From contig OY755047.1 in NCBI GenBank assembly GCA_963576565.1, forward strand, positions 8,774,931 to 8,838,930: a DNA stretch of 64,000 nucleotides, read 5' to 3'. Positions 31,405 to 43,592 of this stretch are shown here, one piece after another. The notes beneath the pieces were generated by a model that saw nothing but the letters and a program-made list of their open reading frames with translations, made no database searches and had not been told where the DNA came from. Origin of the DNA: Aspidapion aeneum. Lineage: Eukaryota > Arthropoda > Insecta > Coleoptera > Brentidae. Position numbers and translations under genes: made by a program. Numbering within the stretch: position 1 is the stretch's first letter; each line of letters starts with the position of its first letter.

Positions 31405-31753
31405 GATGCAATAAGAAGATCAATGAGAATGTCTAGATTAGATCACATAAGAAATGAGATCATAAAAGAAAGAATGGGAATCGAGGAAAGCATAACGGAT
31501 GACATCACTAAAAGGCAACTGATATGGTACGGCCATGTACAACGGATGAACGACGAAAGATTACCAAAACAGGTCATAGAATGGCAACCAGTAGGGCGCA
31601 GAAAAAGAGGACGTCCTAAACTAGAATGGCAACAGTCAATCCAAAGATCAATGAGTCAAAAGAATCTGACAGAAGATGATTGTCAGGATCGAAGGAGGTG
31701 GAGAATAGGCGTCGGACAACGTAGAAAAACGTTCTAAACCGACATAGTAGTAG
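31405..31753 (+). pseudogene. 5'-truncated LINE-B copy with 13-bp target duplication
   Basis: TAAGAAAAATTTG flanks the copy at 31392-31404 and 31754-31766, the mark of target-primed insertion. The frame is open without breaks from the truncation point to the stop. It reads DAIRRSMRMSRLDHIRNEII, TKRQLIWYGHVQRMNDERLP, GRRKRGRPKLEWQQSIQ and WRIGVGQRRKTF. It ends ACATAGTAGTAG, showing that the family's 3' tail is a TAG repeat rather than poly(A). Such short tandem tails are typical of RTE-like LINEs. Confidence 0.9.
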
Positions 31754-32380
31754 TAAGAAAAATTTGTTATTATTTTTTGTAATTCGTTATTTTTTTTTGT
31801 ATTTTTCGTAGACTTTGTTTCAAATAAATCTGTAAATTAACGTAAAACCATTTTAATTTGCTAAGTATCAAAACAGTTTAACTAAAAATCGTTTAACTAG
31901 CAATTTTTAATTTATATTTATGTTGGAAATTTCCAGGTTCGGACTAATTTTTTTAAAAATCATATATATTATTTTTCCTTAAAACAAAAAAATTTGTAAT
32001 TTTTTTTTATTTTGTGATAATAATAGCATGAAATCAATCAAAATTGTAATAAAAAATTGAGGTTTGTATTTAATTTTTTTATGATAAATACCATATCTTA
32101 AAAACTAAACAATATTTTAAAAAATTGACATCGTCATTATTTTCTCCCAAAAAGGTTGCCATAAAAAGGTTTTTAGAGAATAAAAATATCTCGCAAAATA
32201 AGTGAGATATAAGGAATTATTTATATAAGCGAAACTACGGGTATAGCAAAAATCTGATTACACCATTTTTAAGGACTCAAAAAGAGAGCAATCAGAATAT
32301 CGATATCTTTAATAATAACCGAGTTTCTCATTTAGTCCCATCAAAAATGGGACACCCTGTATAGACAATGAGTATATGAC

Positions 32381-33568
32381 CATTGGCGTAGCTAGGGGGG
32401 GGGCTGCCCCCCCTGAAGTCCCTCAGGCCCCCCCTAAGATATTTTAGGCCTCCCCTACCGACTACTAGTAAAAGAACATGACGCTGAAAATACATACTTT
32501 TCTATTATTATTCGGGAAATATTCAAATAAAATAGGTGCATTAAAATTTAAAATCATTCAGATAATGTTTACATTTCAGGAAAAAGCCCGTGTCTTGCGG
32601 AATTAGGCTTTTTCTCTTTAAATTAGCGGTAACTTTTCTGCACTTATGCAATTTCCCGAAAATATTTTTTAAATTTAAACATAATTATGCATATTGAATA
32701 TTTCATACATATTGGCGACATCTTGTAAAATATTAATTAATTGTAAGTTGAATTTCGCATTTAATAAAGACAGCGACCTTTGCCCCTCTGTTTCCGAAAT
32801 CGGGTTGTAGATGTCATAAGGTTATAAAAGACCTTTTTAAACTGTTTTTCTAAAATAAATATAATAATCTTTTTAGTTTTTTTGAGGTTAGCGTTTAGTG
32901 TCTTATGGAAATTTTCCGATTTTGGTGACAATTTCATAACCATTTTCATATTAAGTTTTCCCACGTCGTTAAATGGAATAAATTCGTCGAGCAATACCGG
33001 GAAATTTTTAATATTAATACTTCTGCTCTAAGAGCAGAAATGACCGTTTTAAAGAATTGTATTTTTCGGTTAAATCAAACTGTTGGTCATGATTCTATCA
33101 AACAACATATAGCAGAAAACCCCTATCCAAACCTCTACCAACTTTTTAAAGTTGCGAGTATTCTTCCAATTTCAAGTGCAACTTGCGAGAGGTCTTTCTC
33201 TGCCATGAGGAGAGTTTTTAATTGGCTTAGAACAACTATGACTCAAGAGAGATACTCAGGTTTGTCATTGTTATTCATAGAAAAAGATGTTGAGGTCGAC
33301 TTAGACAGTGTGGTAGACGCGTTCACTCAGCGACGTAGAAAACTTTCTTTGTAGAATTGCTGAATTACATACTTCCTGTGTATACATATAAATAAGTTGG
33401 TAAATGTATTATTAAATTTGTTATATTAAAATATTAGAACATTTAATGCGCGTATTTTTTTTATTCATTGCACACTTTGCACGACTCTTTAAAACCTATG
33501 TTTGCTTTTTGTTCAAGATAGACCGGGGCCACGCCCCCCCCTGAAAAGCAAGGCTAGCTACGCCAATG
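32381..33568. mobile_element. hAT-type DNA transposon, copy 2 (uninterrupted)
   Basis: This 1188-bp element has the same CATTGGCGTAGCTAG / CTAGCTACGCCAATG ends as copy 1 and a perfect 8-bp duplication TATATGAC (32373-32380, 33569-33576). It begins 17 bp to the right of the long-TIR element. It is nearly identical to copy 1 and shows the empty site of the 3.67-kb insertion (AATATTTCATACATATTGGC). Confidence 0.93.
32929..33354 (+). pseudogene. C-terminal fragment of a hAT transposase (copy 2)
   Basis: Open frame preceded by TGA, with ISSATCERSFSAMRRVFNWL and LSLLFIEKDVEVDLDSV of the hAT dimerisation domain. It carries the same truncation as copy 1, so both copies descend from one internally deleted, non-autonomous element rather than having decayed independently. 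Only a few residues differ, for example NPYPN against NTYPN and ERYSG against ERHLG. Confidence 0.88.
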
Positions 33569-33576
33569 TATATGAC

Positions 33577-35089
33577 CCATATAGAGTGGCAACCGGCGAA
33601 CCTTGCGACATTTAGGGGCAGATAACGCTGAAATAAATTCGTCTGGTACGCAATATTCAGAGGCAACCGTATTCCTTGGCTCGTTCTATTAGAAATCTAA
33701 TCAGATCTTTCTTTTACTGCAAGTCTATCGAATTTCAGAAAAACAATTTTTTGGTCGATGTTAGCAAAGGCCAGTCTTAAAGTCTTATTCTTTAACCAAA
33801 AATGCACTCAATCGTTACTGGGAATTTCAGGACGGTATTTCAGGATCCATTTAGACAGGATCTTATTGGAAAATGCAAATTTGACAGGAAATTGACAGAT
33901 AAAACACCTGGTTTACGAAATTAATTAAAAGGCTATTTATTAAAGCTTGGATAATGGAAAAAAGGGTTGTCTACACAGTTGATTTTGTCAATAATAAAAT
34001 GTTTTTTTAGATTTTAAAAAAAATAATAATTATAAATAAAGTAGAAAAACAGCATGTAGAAAATGATTAACATAACATACCAAAAAAAAATTATCTTAAA
34101 TTTAGAAAATGTATTTTCTCAAAAATATTAAAGAGGTAGCCAAACCGAAATTTTTTTTTTAATTCTAAGCGCACAAAAGCTTTGTAATTTTTTCTTAATA
34201 TAAAATTTTTAAAATTTTAGCTTTAGCCCCCCCCCCTCCGCTCCTTGATCTGGTACTGGTTTTGTGCATAGAAAAGCAGTTTTGGTTTAAACCAATGCCA
34301 ATTGTCTTGATTTGATACATTTTTTTGTGTGTGTGTAGTTAATAAAAATAAATAATAACAATAACTACCCGTATTTACACCCACTGCGGCTGGTATGGTA
34401 AACCTAATTATAATTATAATAACCAGTGGCCTATAAAAAAAATCACTCTTAGGGGGGGCTTTTATTTGGTATACATTAAAAATTATGAAAATATAAATTT
34501 TTTAATATAATTCATTTCTAGGTTTTTTGAGGGGGGTCTTAAGCCCAGGTAATTACAATATTTTTTATTTTAAATTTAAACCTTGTATTTCTTAAAAATA
34601 ATCAACCGCGTAAAATAATCAAAATCCTGCTATAGAGTCTTTCACAGCAGGACTGCCAATTTTCTAATAAGAAATTAGTCCGCAAGTTTTAAGGTAGATA
34701 TATTTAGACGCAGATATATTTACGTTAACACACTAAAACGCGTACGTATACGCGTACTTAGTTAAACGCTTAATTTTATATTGAGACTTGCTATCGGGCC
34801 AAAAGGGACTAGTACTGGCACTTCTGTAGAGCATTATTATTTTAGCAAACGTCAAATTTAGTACCCGTGATTTTTAAAGTCCCGGATACTAAATTTCACG
34901 TTTGTTAGTATTATTTTGCTTAAAAATTCCGCTGATTGACGCTCACGTGTCCGATGGCGGGCAAAAACGCAATCAGCGTTGATCAGGCCTGAAAGGCAGA
35001 AGAGCTGTCGTAGGTCACGGATGGTTTGTTTCTTTTTATTTTTAATCCATCTTTTCATTGATCGATATATATAGCAGTTTATTTTCGCC
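33577..35089. other. AT-rich spacer
   Basis: Long A/T runs with a few C-rich stretches (near 34226-34240) and G-rich stretches (34450-34460). No protein or RNA gene was recognised. An open frame on the minus strand at 34858-35139 overlaps the repeat that follows and is not recognisable as a known protein. Confidence 0.45.
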
Positions 35090-35385
35090 TGCTCTTGTTT
35101 TAGTTTCTCTCGTATCTCGGTAGATGGCGCTTCTTGCAAGAATTTTCTGACTATTTACATAGGATTAGAGACAAAAACGTCTAATTAACTTCGCAAGGAT
35201 GTCACATTGACCAAGCAGTGTTCTGAGGAGTCCCATAAAGACGAAAGAGTTAACTGTCAACACTTATTAGATGTCCATTAGATCTTGAACCCCCGTGAGG
35301 TTAAGCTTTCAAGCTACCCACGGAAAAATATGAGAGAAACAAAAACTCCTTTTTACCCGATTAGCCACGAAAATTTTGATTACTA
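35090..35385 (-). repeat. Repeat V, inverse copy
   Basis: Inverse of 41890-42215. Shared landmarks are AAGAAGCGCCATCTACC, ACACTGCTTGGTCAAT, GACTCCTCAGAACACTG, GTGTTGACAGTTAACT and CCGTGGCTAATCGGGTAAAA, seen here as their complements. It may be part of a LINE, because LINE-B follows at 35550, but I do not recognise a protein. Confidence 0.65.
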
Positions 35386-35549
35386 TTTTAGCTTTTTCAT
35401 TTTTTGTTTATTTCTTAAACACTCTGTGTTTATTGTCAATAAGACTAATTAGTAATTTTGTTTTAACTTAATTTACTAGAAAAGTTAGATTTAAACTTAG
35501 GGTTCACTCAACAGTTCTCCCCACTTTGCTTTGTCTGTAACTCACAATT

Positions 35550-37510
35550 ACTACTACTATGTCGGTTTAGAACGTTTTTCTACGTTGTCCGACGCCTATT
35601 CTCCACCTCCTTCGATCCTGACAATCATCCTTAGTCAGATTTTTTTGACTCATTGATCTTTGGATTGACTGTTGCCATTCTAGTTTAGGACGCCCTCTTT
35701 TTCTGCGCCCTATTGGTTGCCATGCTAGGACCTGCTTTGGTAATCTTTCGTCGTTCATCCGTTGTACATGGCCGTACCATATCAGTTGCCTTCTAGTGAT
35801 GTCATCCGTTATGCTTCCCTCGATTCCCATTCTTTCTTTTATGATCTCATTTCTTATGTGATCTATTCTAGATATTCTCATTGATCTTCTTATTGCATCC
35901 ATTTCGACACTTTCCATTTTTGTTTTGTACTTTTCTGTTACGCGACAAGTCTCTATTCCATACAACAGCGTGCTTTTGACCATTGTTTCATATATGTTAA
36001 ATTTTACATTCTTTTTTATCTCTCTGCTCCATAAAATACTGTTAAGACATACAATAACCTTTTTTGCTTTTACTATTCTTTTTTCTACTTCTTTACAGTC
36101 TGTTCGTGTCTTATCAAATGTGACACCCAAGTATACATACTCATTGCATAAAGATATTACTTGTCCATTGTCTAGTTCTAACTCACTGGATTCGTCTCCA
36201 ATACATAAGTAGTGTCTTGTCCACGTTCACTGTTAATCCCCACTTTTCGTATTCTTCCATTAACTTTCTTATCATATAATCCATATCTTCTTTATCATTA
36301 GCTACAATTACTTGGTCGTCAGCAAACTGTAATGTGTATATGGTAAATCGGTCGTTAAGTTGTATTCCCATGCCGTGCACTTTACGTTTTCAGTTTTTTA
36401 GAGCTACTGCGATATATATTTTAAAAAGAGTTGGAGAGATACAACATCCCTGTGTTAAGCTATTTGTTAACAGGAATTCTTTTGAAAGTCGATTTCCAAT
36501 TTTAATTTTAGATTTTGAACCTTAATAGTTCTTTTATCGTTTTTATGTATGTATGATTGATATTAGTCTGCTCTAACACAGTCCATAATTTTTCTACTGG
36601 AACGGCACCATATGCTTTTTGTAGGTCCACAAAGGTAACATGAGTCTCTATATTTCTGGCGCTCCTTTTCTCAATTACTTGTTTAAGACAAAAGACATTA
36701 TCACTACAAGATCTGCCTGCACGAAACCCACTTTGCTATTCTTCTTCTTGTTCATGAAAATCGTTTTCTATTAGATCTCTAAAAATCCTACCGTACAATC
36801 TACTTAGAGTACTGGTTACTGAAATTCCTCTGTAAGTGTTGCAATCCAGCTTGTTTCCTTTTTTATGTATTGAGGATATTAATGCAATTTTCCAATCATC
36901 AGGTACTGGATGTCCGTTTATGCATTGATTGATAATATATGTGAGATCTTCTAGTAGTTTCTTTGATCCATATTTCAGCATTTCAGCGTATATTCCCCAG
37001 ATCCGCTAGCTTTTCCATATTTAAGCTTTTTAATAATATTCTTTATCATTTCTTTCTCGATTCTCTCCATGTACTTCTATGTCTCTCCTCATAGAGGCCG
37101 ACAGATATTAGGGTCTCGTTTTCTGCAGCAGTCCCTTGTAGTGTTCTGTCCATTGTTCTGGCTTGATGATGAATGTTAACTTTTTTTTTTGTTTTTGTCG
37201 TAGAAATGAATTTCCATACTTCAAGATGTTGACTACCTTCTACGTGTGTATTTATATCGTGGCATTTGCGCTCAAGCATAAAAAAAAATTCGTTTGTATC
37301 AAATTTCTTAGCTGTTTTTTAGTTTCCCTCTAGATTTCTAGGTCTCTTTGATCTTTAGTACTGAGCCATTTGAAGTATATGCGTTTCTTCTCCTTGACCG
37401 TTTCCTATATTTCCTCCGTTCACCACATCTTATTATTATTTCTATTATCTTGGTATCCAACAGCTTCTTCAAGATTTTTATATAGGTTTGTAGGTGAAAA
37501 TATTTTCAAA
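35550..37510 (-). pseudogene. Longest LINE-B copy (RTE-like reverse transcriptase)
   Basis: Non-LTR retrotransposon copying its RNA at a nicked target. Reading downward from about 37510: VGLYEERHRSTWRE region, LEDLTYIINQCINGHPVPDD, IHKKGNKLDCNTYRGISVTS (RT motifs 1-2), FRAGRSCSDNVF, VDLQKAYGAVPVEKLWTVLE (motif A), LQFADDQVIVANDKEDMDYM (catalytic FADD) and YVYLGVTFDKTRTD. Then an uninterrupted 187-codon C-terminus runs to IGVGQRRKTF at 35567. At least four breaks separate these blocks. Endonuclease sequence is not present, so it is 5'-truncated. The 3' end at 35550 carries the TAC/TAG microsatellite. Confidence 0.87.
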
Positions 37511-37698
37511 TGAGTATTCTGTGTCATCAAATCAACCAGATAATATTTGCATTCAACGTGTTTTTCTACGAATTACAATCATTTGTTTTCATATTTTGCG
37601 AAAATCCCTCCTTCTACAGAGTCGGGCTTTTTCGCAAAAATATAAAAACAAACTCTTGCAATTATAAAAAACATGTTTCATGCAAAACTAAAAAAAGA

Positions 37699-38200
37699 TA
37701 AATCCAAGCAGCTGAAATCAAGAGACGAGTAAGATTGGCCTGGGCAGCATTCGGTAAATTAAGCTTCATATTTAAAAAAAATGTCCTCATTACCTCAAAA
37801 CGAAGGTATATAATCCGGTACTTACCTATGGATCCCAAACCTGGACACTTACAAAATAAAAAAAGGATAAGGTAACAAAAGTCCAAAGATCAATGGATAT
37901 ACAAATGTTACATATAAAGCTAACAGATAGAAAAAGGAATGAATGGATAAGAAATAAAACAAGAGTAAGGGATGAGAAGAGAAGTAGCAAAATTAAAATG
38001 GAAATTTGTCGGTCATAATATCAGACAGAAAACGATCGATGGAACAAGTGTTTTGTAAACTGTAAAGATGGCGGACGATTTAAAGAGACATGCAGGAGCT
38101 AGATGGAGATAGATCGAAGAAGGTTAGATAGATAGATGTGATTTTGTGCCCTCAGTCATCGAAGAAATAATGTTATATGTTCTCTGCCTCAGTAAATGCA
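37699..38200 (+). pseudogene. LINE-E C-terminal fragment
   Basis: The plus strand reads AEIKRRVRLAWAAFGKLS, then in other frames INPVLTYG-like and WTLT-like remnants (ACTTACCTATGGATCCCAAACC), KSKDQW, and a basic segment ending DDLKRHAGARWR. The same protein occurs in inverse at 63010-64000. The C-terminal region is that of RTE/Jockey-like LINEs whose proteins end with a basic WAGHVAR-type domain. Stops and frameshifts are many. Confidence 0.65.
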
Positions 38201-38769
38201 ATATTCCAAGAAAAAAAAATATATTCTTTTAAAGCTAATATTGCTTATGCACAGTATATTGACAAATTCAATGTTTAATATTGATAATTATTTTTGAATC
38301 CACTTATAAGAAAACAAAACGTTACCAACCTTGGGTTAGCATGTAATAGATGCTATACATTACTACATATTTGTAGTAGAAGTACTGGATTATTTATGTT
38401 ATGTGTTATACTGTAATATAAAACATTCCAACAAATTTTGAATAATTTTCTAGTTGCGTTTGCAACGTTTATGATTAATTTTAGAGTAATATTTTTAGAT
38501 TAGTTTTGAGGTTTGAGGTATTTCGGACGCCTCGAACAACATTATTTTTTTCGAAAAAAGCCAAAAATAAACGATGCATATCGAAATTTATTAAATTTAT
38601 CACAGAAAATGACAAAACATTTGTTTGTGATTCAGGTAAGGTCAGATAAGGTCAGAAAAACAATTGAAACGTTGCAAATATTTTTTTTTCTAAGCTAACC
38701 AAGAAAGTTGTATATAGATTTCTAGGACAGAAGCAGTGGTCTTATAATTCAAAAGAATGGGATTGCAAT
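38201..38769. other. No recognisable feature
   Basis: AT-rich sequence without identifiable gene or repeat. Confidence 0.5.
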
Positions 38770-38876
38770 AATTTGCCACGGTCGATTCGTCGCAGCCAAT
38801 TTGCCGCCGGCCGATTCGCCGCGAGGACAATTCGCCGCCGGCCGATTAGCTGCGGGACAATTCGTCGCGAGAATTT
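38770..38876. repeat. CGCCG-rich module (solo end)
   Basis: An alternation of GGCCGATTCGCCGC and GGACAATTCGCCGC words ends CGCGAGAATTTTTGTTTATT. It closely resembles the left end of the element at 53276-55563. I found no inverse partner nearby, so it is likely one end of a truncated member of that family. Confidence 0.65.
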
Positions 38877-39514
38877 TTGTTTATTTTATTGTTTTAAGTG
38901 TACTAAACATATTTTTAAAAAAATAATTTAAAAAAAAATTTTTAGTTTTTTTATATATTAGTTTTAAAAAAACCACTTTTTGAAAAATTAATTTTTTTTA
39001 AAAACATTTTTTTGACAAAAATCAATTTTTTTTTTAGGTGATATTTTTTTTGCAAAAATTGTGTGATTTATTGCCAATTAATCTAGTATAGTTTTAAAAA
39101 AGCTTCCACGACCTGTTTTTGGCCATAAGCTGTACAACTATACCCTAAATAAATAAAAAATTGGCCTACTAAATTAATAAAAACAGCCCTATATCAAAAA
39201 AAAATTGAATAAATGAATTTCGGCGTGACCCGGTTACAAAAATTACACGCTAAAACAATATCACAAACTATAAAAAAACACCATCAAATGTCGACGGGGG
39301 GGTGGTCTCAGTACAACCCCGAAAATCAATCAGTATATTCACATCCAAGACATTAGCAATATTTTATAGGATTTTTTTCTACAGTCGTGTGGAAAATTTG
39401 ATTTTTCACACTATTTTTAGTGCAGAAAATGCTGCTCTTTCGCACTAGTGTAGAAAATATTTTTGGCACAGAAATTTCAAATTTAAAAAAGTTCATATTG
39501 ATAATATATAATAA
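38877..39514. other. AT-rich spacer
   Basis: Long A and T homopolymers, with no feature recognised. Confidence 0.5.
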
Positions 39515-40120
39515 ACATCATGCTATTTGAAAGTGCTGTCACATTGCAGAGCCAGTTGAACATCTTAGGAATCACTGCAGAAACCAACATGTTTTGGCAC
39601 AGTCACGTGGCAGATATAGCTAAAAGGGCGTCCCAAAAGCTTGGGTGCTATATTGTACATCTGTATACACCAAGCCAACTGCTAACACTCTACAAAGCCC
39701 AAATTCGACCAACTATGGAGTACTGCTCACATATATGGAGTGCGGCACCCAAACATACCTTAATGCTTTTGAACACCGTGCAAAAACGAGCTATCAAGCT
39801 GATCAATGACCCCGCACTTACCCATAGCTTAGATAGTCTCGAACATCGAAGAACTTCTACAGGTATTATCACGGAAAATGCTCTGAAGAGTTGGCACGTA
39901 TGATCCCCCCGGGAATTTATTGTCAAAATAGAGGCACCAAGAACCTCATTATATCAGAATTCATATCTCTGGAGAACAGCATCGCTGTGGAATAAACTCC
40001 CTGCGACAGTTTTCCCTGCAGGTTACAACCTGAACCGTTTCAAAACCAACACACACCAACATTTCCGCGCACTTGCCGCTCCTCGAGCGTGATAGGGATC
40101 TCCTTGCGAGTGCGCATACC
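39515..40120 (+). pseudogene. Jockey-like LINE C-terminal fragment
   Basis: An open frame at 39520-39903 reads NILGITAETNMFWHSHVADI, AKRASQKLGCY, TLYKAQIRPTMEYCSHIWSA and LNTVQKRAIKLINDPAL. A frameshift near 39880 leads to MIPPGIYCQNRG and, in a further frame, LWNKLPATVF- and NLNRFKTNTHQHF-like residues. This is the thumb and C-terminal domain of insect LINE reverse transcriptases. The RT core is missing (5' truncation), and an A-rich run at about 40123 could be the 3' tail. Confidence 0.8.
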
Positions 40121-40140
40121 CGTAAAAAAAAATAAAAAAT

Positions 40141-41017
40141 ATTGTCTATGAAATGCTTTGGTTGCTATGTTGTAAAGGTAAGGTTTCTTTCTCTAAGAGG
40201 ACTTAATTTTTCTTGACACCTCTTTGTCGAGCGCAGGGATCTTTATACTGCGTAGCAAGTCTACACAGTGGACCGACGCTTTTACACCCCTTCCGAAAGG
40301 TGTCTTGCTACATGTTAGATTTGCATTTATCTAACATCGCTATCGTCCCAGCAGAACTTCGTTATAGACAATAGACTTCTTTCCTTTTCAGCGCAACAGT
40401 CGTGGTCGTCGTGAGTTGACTGTAGGAGATTTATGCTGGCATCATCCTGGTACGGAGTATACAGCAGGCTCTTCAGTTATTATTCCTGGTTCCTCGGCTG
40501 GCTGCGTGTCGACTCCTGGGCATATTTTCGATGTTTTTGACTGTTGAATGCTGAAAAAAAAGTGAGCGGCACTACTCTGCCTCCTGGTCTCCAGTTTAGG
40601 AAAAGTGGGAATACTGTCTTGTGTATTTATAGGTATTTTTTTTTCTATAAGGGTAAAGAGCTATATGGCTTGACCCATTTAGATAAAAATCTATATAGAG
40701 GGGTGAACAACGATTGTGGGCATAGATACTAAAAACGTTAAAACACACATACGAAATTGTGGAACATTTAGGGTTGATTTCCAGGGGTTTTGTTGTTAAT
40801 ACATGGTTTTATAACATCTAGTTATTAGTTAGGAATGTGTTTAAGTACGTGTCAAATATGCAATGAAAATAATAAATAATATAATTGGGGCATAAATGTA
40901 GCATTTATTATGTGGTGTAAAAATGATACACTTTTTACAACTTTTATATTTTTAAGATTTTAGACTTTTTTGTAGGACTCAACAAGACGAAATTAATAAT
41001 ACTGGCCTTCATCTGCG
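40141..41017. other. No recognisable feature
   Basis: Mixed composition with a GC-richer part (40200-40530) that could be LINE untranslated sequence. There is no supported gene. Confidence 0.4.
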
Positions 41018-41621
41018 TTCATGTCATAATTTCTCTTATTCTTTGATTTGTAACTCTTTCTCTTTTTGATTTCCCTGCTGCTCTTTTCCAATAGTCCATC
41101 TCCGTAGCGGAAAGCATTTTTTCTGTTCTATCCTTGATTGGCCATACTTCTGAGCCGTATGTAATAATACTTTTTACAATGGTGTTATATATAAGCTTTT
41201 TGTTGTATTTTGATATACTTTGGTCCCAAATTATTCCATTTAATAAAGTTATTGCTTTTCTTCCTTGTACGTTTCGATCTTTTATAGCTTTGTCTAGTGT
41301 TCCGTCAGCTGTAATTTTTAGACCTAAGTATTTATACTCATCACAGGACTGAATTCGGTGCCCGGTATTTAAGATTAGATCCTGTTTCATTCCACCGATA
41401 CACATATACTCTGTCTTATTGAGATTAACCTCTAGTCCCCACTTATTGTACTCTTCTATTAGTTTTCGTGTCATATATTCGAGGTCGTCATAATCCTGAG
41501 CCACTACTATCTGATCATCGGCGAAACATAAAGTATACAAGGTGGTTTCGTCCAACGGAATTCCCATGTTTTGGCATTTTCTCTTCCATACTTTAAGGAC
41601 TTGTTCTAAGTATATCTTCAT
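41018..41621 (-). pseudogene. LINE-A reverse transcriptase fragment, open over 200 codons
   Basis: The minus-strand frame 41019-41621 is uninterrupted. It reads LEQVLKVWKRKCQNMGIPLD, LYTLCFADDQIVVAQDYDDL (catalytic FADD box intact), WGLEVNLNKTEYMCIGGMKQ, YKYLGLKITADGTLD, DRNVQGRKAITLLNGIIWDQ and WPIKDRTEKMLSATEMDYWK. It is cut at both ends relative to the copy at 43593-44672. The missing 3' end suggests truncation after insertion. Confidence 0.87.
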
Positions 41622-41889
41622 ATCTCAAAAATAAGACATTCAGGGTAAAATTAAAAAACAAGTTTTTTGTTTTTTTTTTTACTTAAATACAACAAATAAA
41701 TGCAAAAATTTTATTTATTTTAACACCCTGTATATAATTCTCCTCCATTTAAACGTTGACAGATTTAAAATCTTACTTCTTTCGCTGTTGTGTATTTAAT
41801 GAGAACGCAAAGGATCTAAAGAGTTCGAAGAGAGAAACCCCCATGTCTGGTTTCTTACAATTGAACAAGAACCTTTTTTTCCCAACAAA

Positions 41890-42215
41890 TTTCCGTGGCT
41901 AATCGGGTAAAAAAGTGTTCATTTTTCTCGTATTTTTCCGTGGGTAACTCAAAAGCTTATCCTCACGGGAGTCCAAGATCTAATGGACACCTAATAAGTG
42001 TTGACAGTTAACTGTTTTGTCCTTATGGGACTCCTCAGAACACTGCTTGGTCAATATGACACCCTTGTGAAGTTAATTAGACCGTTTTGTCTCTGATCTT
42101 ACGTTTGTAGTGAGATAACTAATCCGCAAGAAGCGCCATCTACCAAAATACGAGACAAGCTAGAACAAGAGCAGCTGAGTAATAAACTATCATATGTCGA
42201 TGGATTAAAATGTAT
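41890..42215 (+). repeat. Repeat V, direct copy
   Basis: Partner of 35090-35385 in opposite orientation, about 6.5 kb away. It starts CCGTGGCTAATCGGGTAAAA and runs through GTTGACAGTTAACTG and AAGAAGCGCCATCTACC. It is unlikely to encode a host protein. Confidence 0.65.
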
Positions 42216-43592
42216 TTTTACCTTCTACAGTACTGTAAAGAGCTGATTAGATTTTGGTCAACTGCTAACGACATTTTTTTGACAGTATGAATGTGGTTTT
42301 TATTTTATTTTAATTTTTTTTATTTGTTTATACAAAATATTATTAGTGTTACAATATTATGTATTTACTTACGCTTACTATTTTACTATGGTTAGTTTTA
42401 AGATAATATTTTTTTTTGCACTTGTAGCCTTATGCTTTTTTGTTGCATTGTATTTTTTTTTCAACTTTCTGACTTGCTATAATTGTATATTGTACAAAAA
42501 CTAGTCAAATAAACTCTACTCTACTCTACTCTATGGTAGTGGCGGTTAGCACCCTTATAGGATCTAACCTGGCACCTAGGCCGTCTTTCTGGGCCCGTTG
42601 TGCACCACATACCTACTGTGTTCGACTCAGATAATAATTTAAATACTATCTAGTATATAGAACTCAGTAGATTTCAAATTATATTTTAGGCCAGAAACTT
42701 AGTCATCATGATATACCACATAATGCCTTGGTTGGCCAAACTTTTTGACATAATCAACAGGATACACAGAGCCACAAGGTGCCCGCACTAGCTGCTAGCT
42801 CCATATAGACACTCCGTATATCTTTTCCCATGTGGTGATTTTCTGAATGGCCAGGCCACCAAATCCATTCAACAGAATCACCAGACTAACCCATCCTCTT
42901 TACCATAGATTTTATCTGGTGTGATCCCAAAGGTTACCAGTTTTAATTTTTTTTGTTAAGATACTGGTCAATGCTCGTCCGTTACCAGCCTACCCATTTA
43001 CCCATTGGGCCGAGGCCCCTTTAATCGCCTCTTACGACGGGCCTAGGGTTTACCTTGGTGCTATTCTGATCTCCGTACACTATACGGACCTTTTTGACAG
43101 TAAAAAAATTTTAAACTTTTTAACGGACATCGCATCACTATGCGGTTTTCCGCATGTTGTAGAACACATTTTTCTTAATAATTTGTAGGAGCTTTTGTTT
43201 CTAAGATATTTACAAAAAAATATTTTCAAAGCTGATATAGCATGGAGTTAACTTGGAGTATGCTAATGGGCTGGGAAGGTATCAAATCTGTCATGGACAC
43301 ATTTATTTTATCTTTTTATTGTCGTGAGTATGGTTAATATATATTTTTGATTTTGTGATTTAGTGACCAGGGGTTTTCTTGCCAAAAAATATTCGTTTTA
43401 TTTTTGTTCTCTCCTCATGGTAACAAACAAAGGGAAATTTGTATTTTTAAACGAGTGCCCCGTCTTTCTTGGTATTTTAATTCGGAATTTGGTTGTTCTT
43501 TATTTTCTCGAAAACCACAAAATATTACACTTTTTATAAATACCTACCACGCTACTGCTAAATTCTTTTTAAAAAAAGGTTACCAAAAACTT
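42216..43592. other. Spacer with a (CTCTA)n tail-like run
   Basis: AATAAACTCTACTCTACTCT lies at about 42508-42533 and could be the 3' end of a LINE or SINE. The GC-richer stretch 42534-43080 (containing CCATTGGGCCGAGGCCCC and CGCCTCTTACGACGGGCC) looks like untranslated sequence of a retrotransposon, but I cannot name it. No gene was found. Confidence 0.35.

Larger units (their letters stand above)
29938..32363. mobile_element. Long-TIR element with CAGGGTGTCCCATTTT-type ends
   Basis: The left arm (about 29938-30480) and right arm (about 31880-32363) are inverse copies. Landmarks are TGTCCCATTTTCGATGGGA/TCCCATCAAAAATGGGACA, AAAATATCGAT/ATCGATATCTTT, TTTGCTATACC/GGTATAGCAAA, GGTATTTATCATGAAAAAAT/inverse and AGTCCGAAC…TTTCCAACATAAATATAA/inverse. 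Arms of nearly 500 bp surround an interior that itself holds a Mutator-type MITE (30519-31127) and a LINE-B insertion (31405-31753). No transposase is present. Confidence 0.75.

Noticed and set aside
16029..32994. Minus-strand frames of 77 codons in both hAT copies (16029-16262, 32761-32994)
   Set aside because: Conserved only because the two elements are nearly identical. They lie opposite the transposase side and match no known protein.
34858..35139. 93-codon minus-strand frame containing QEAPSTEIREKLKQEQ
   Set aside because: The related repeat at 42.1 kb keeps the DNA similarity but not the longer frame, and the protein is not recognisable.
42508..43080. (CTCTA)n run and following GC-rich block as a SINE or tRNA-derived element
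   Set aside because: No recognisable A/B box arrangement or cloverleaf, so I could not support an RNA gene.
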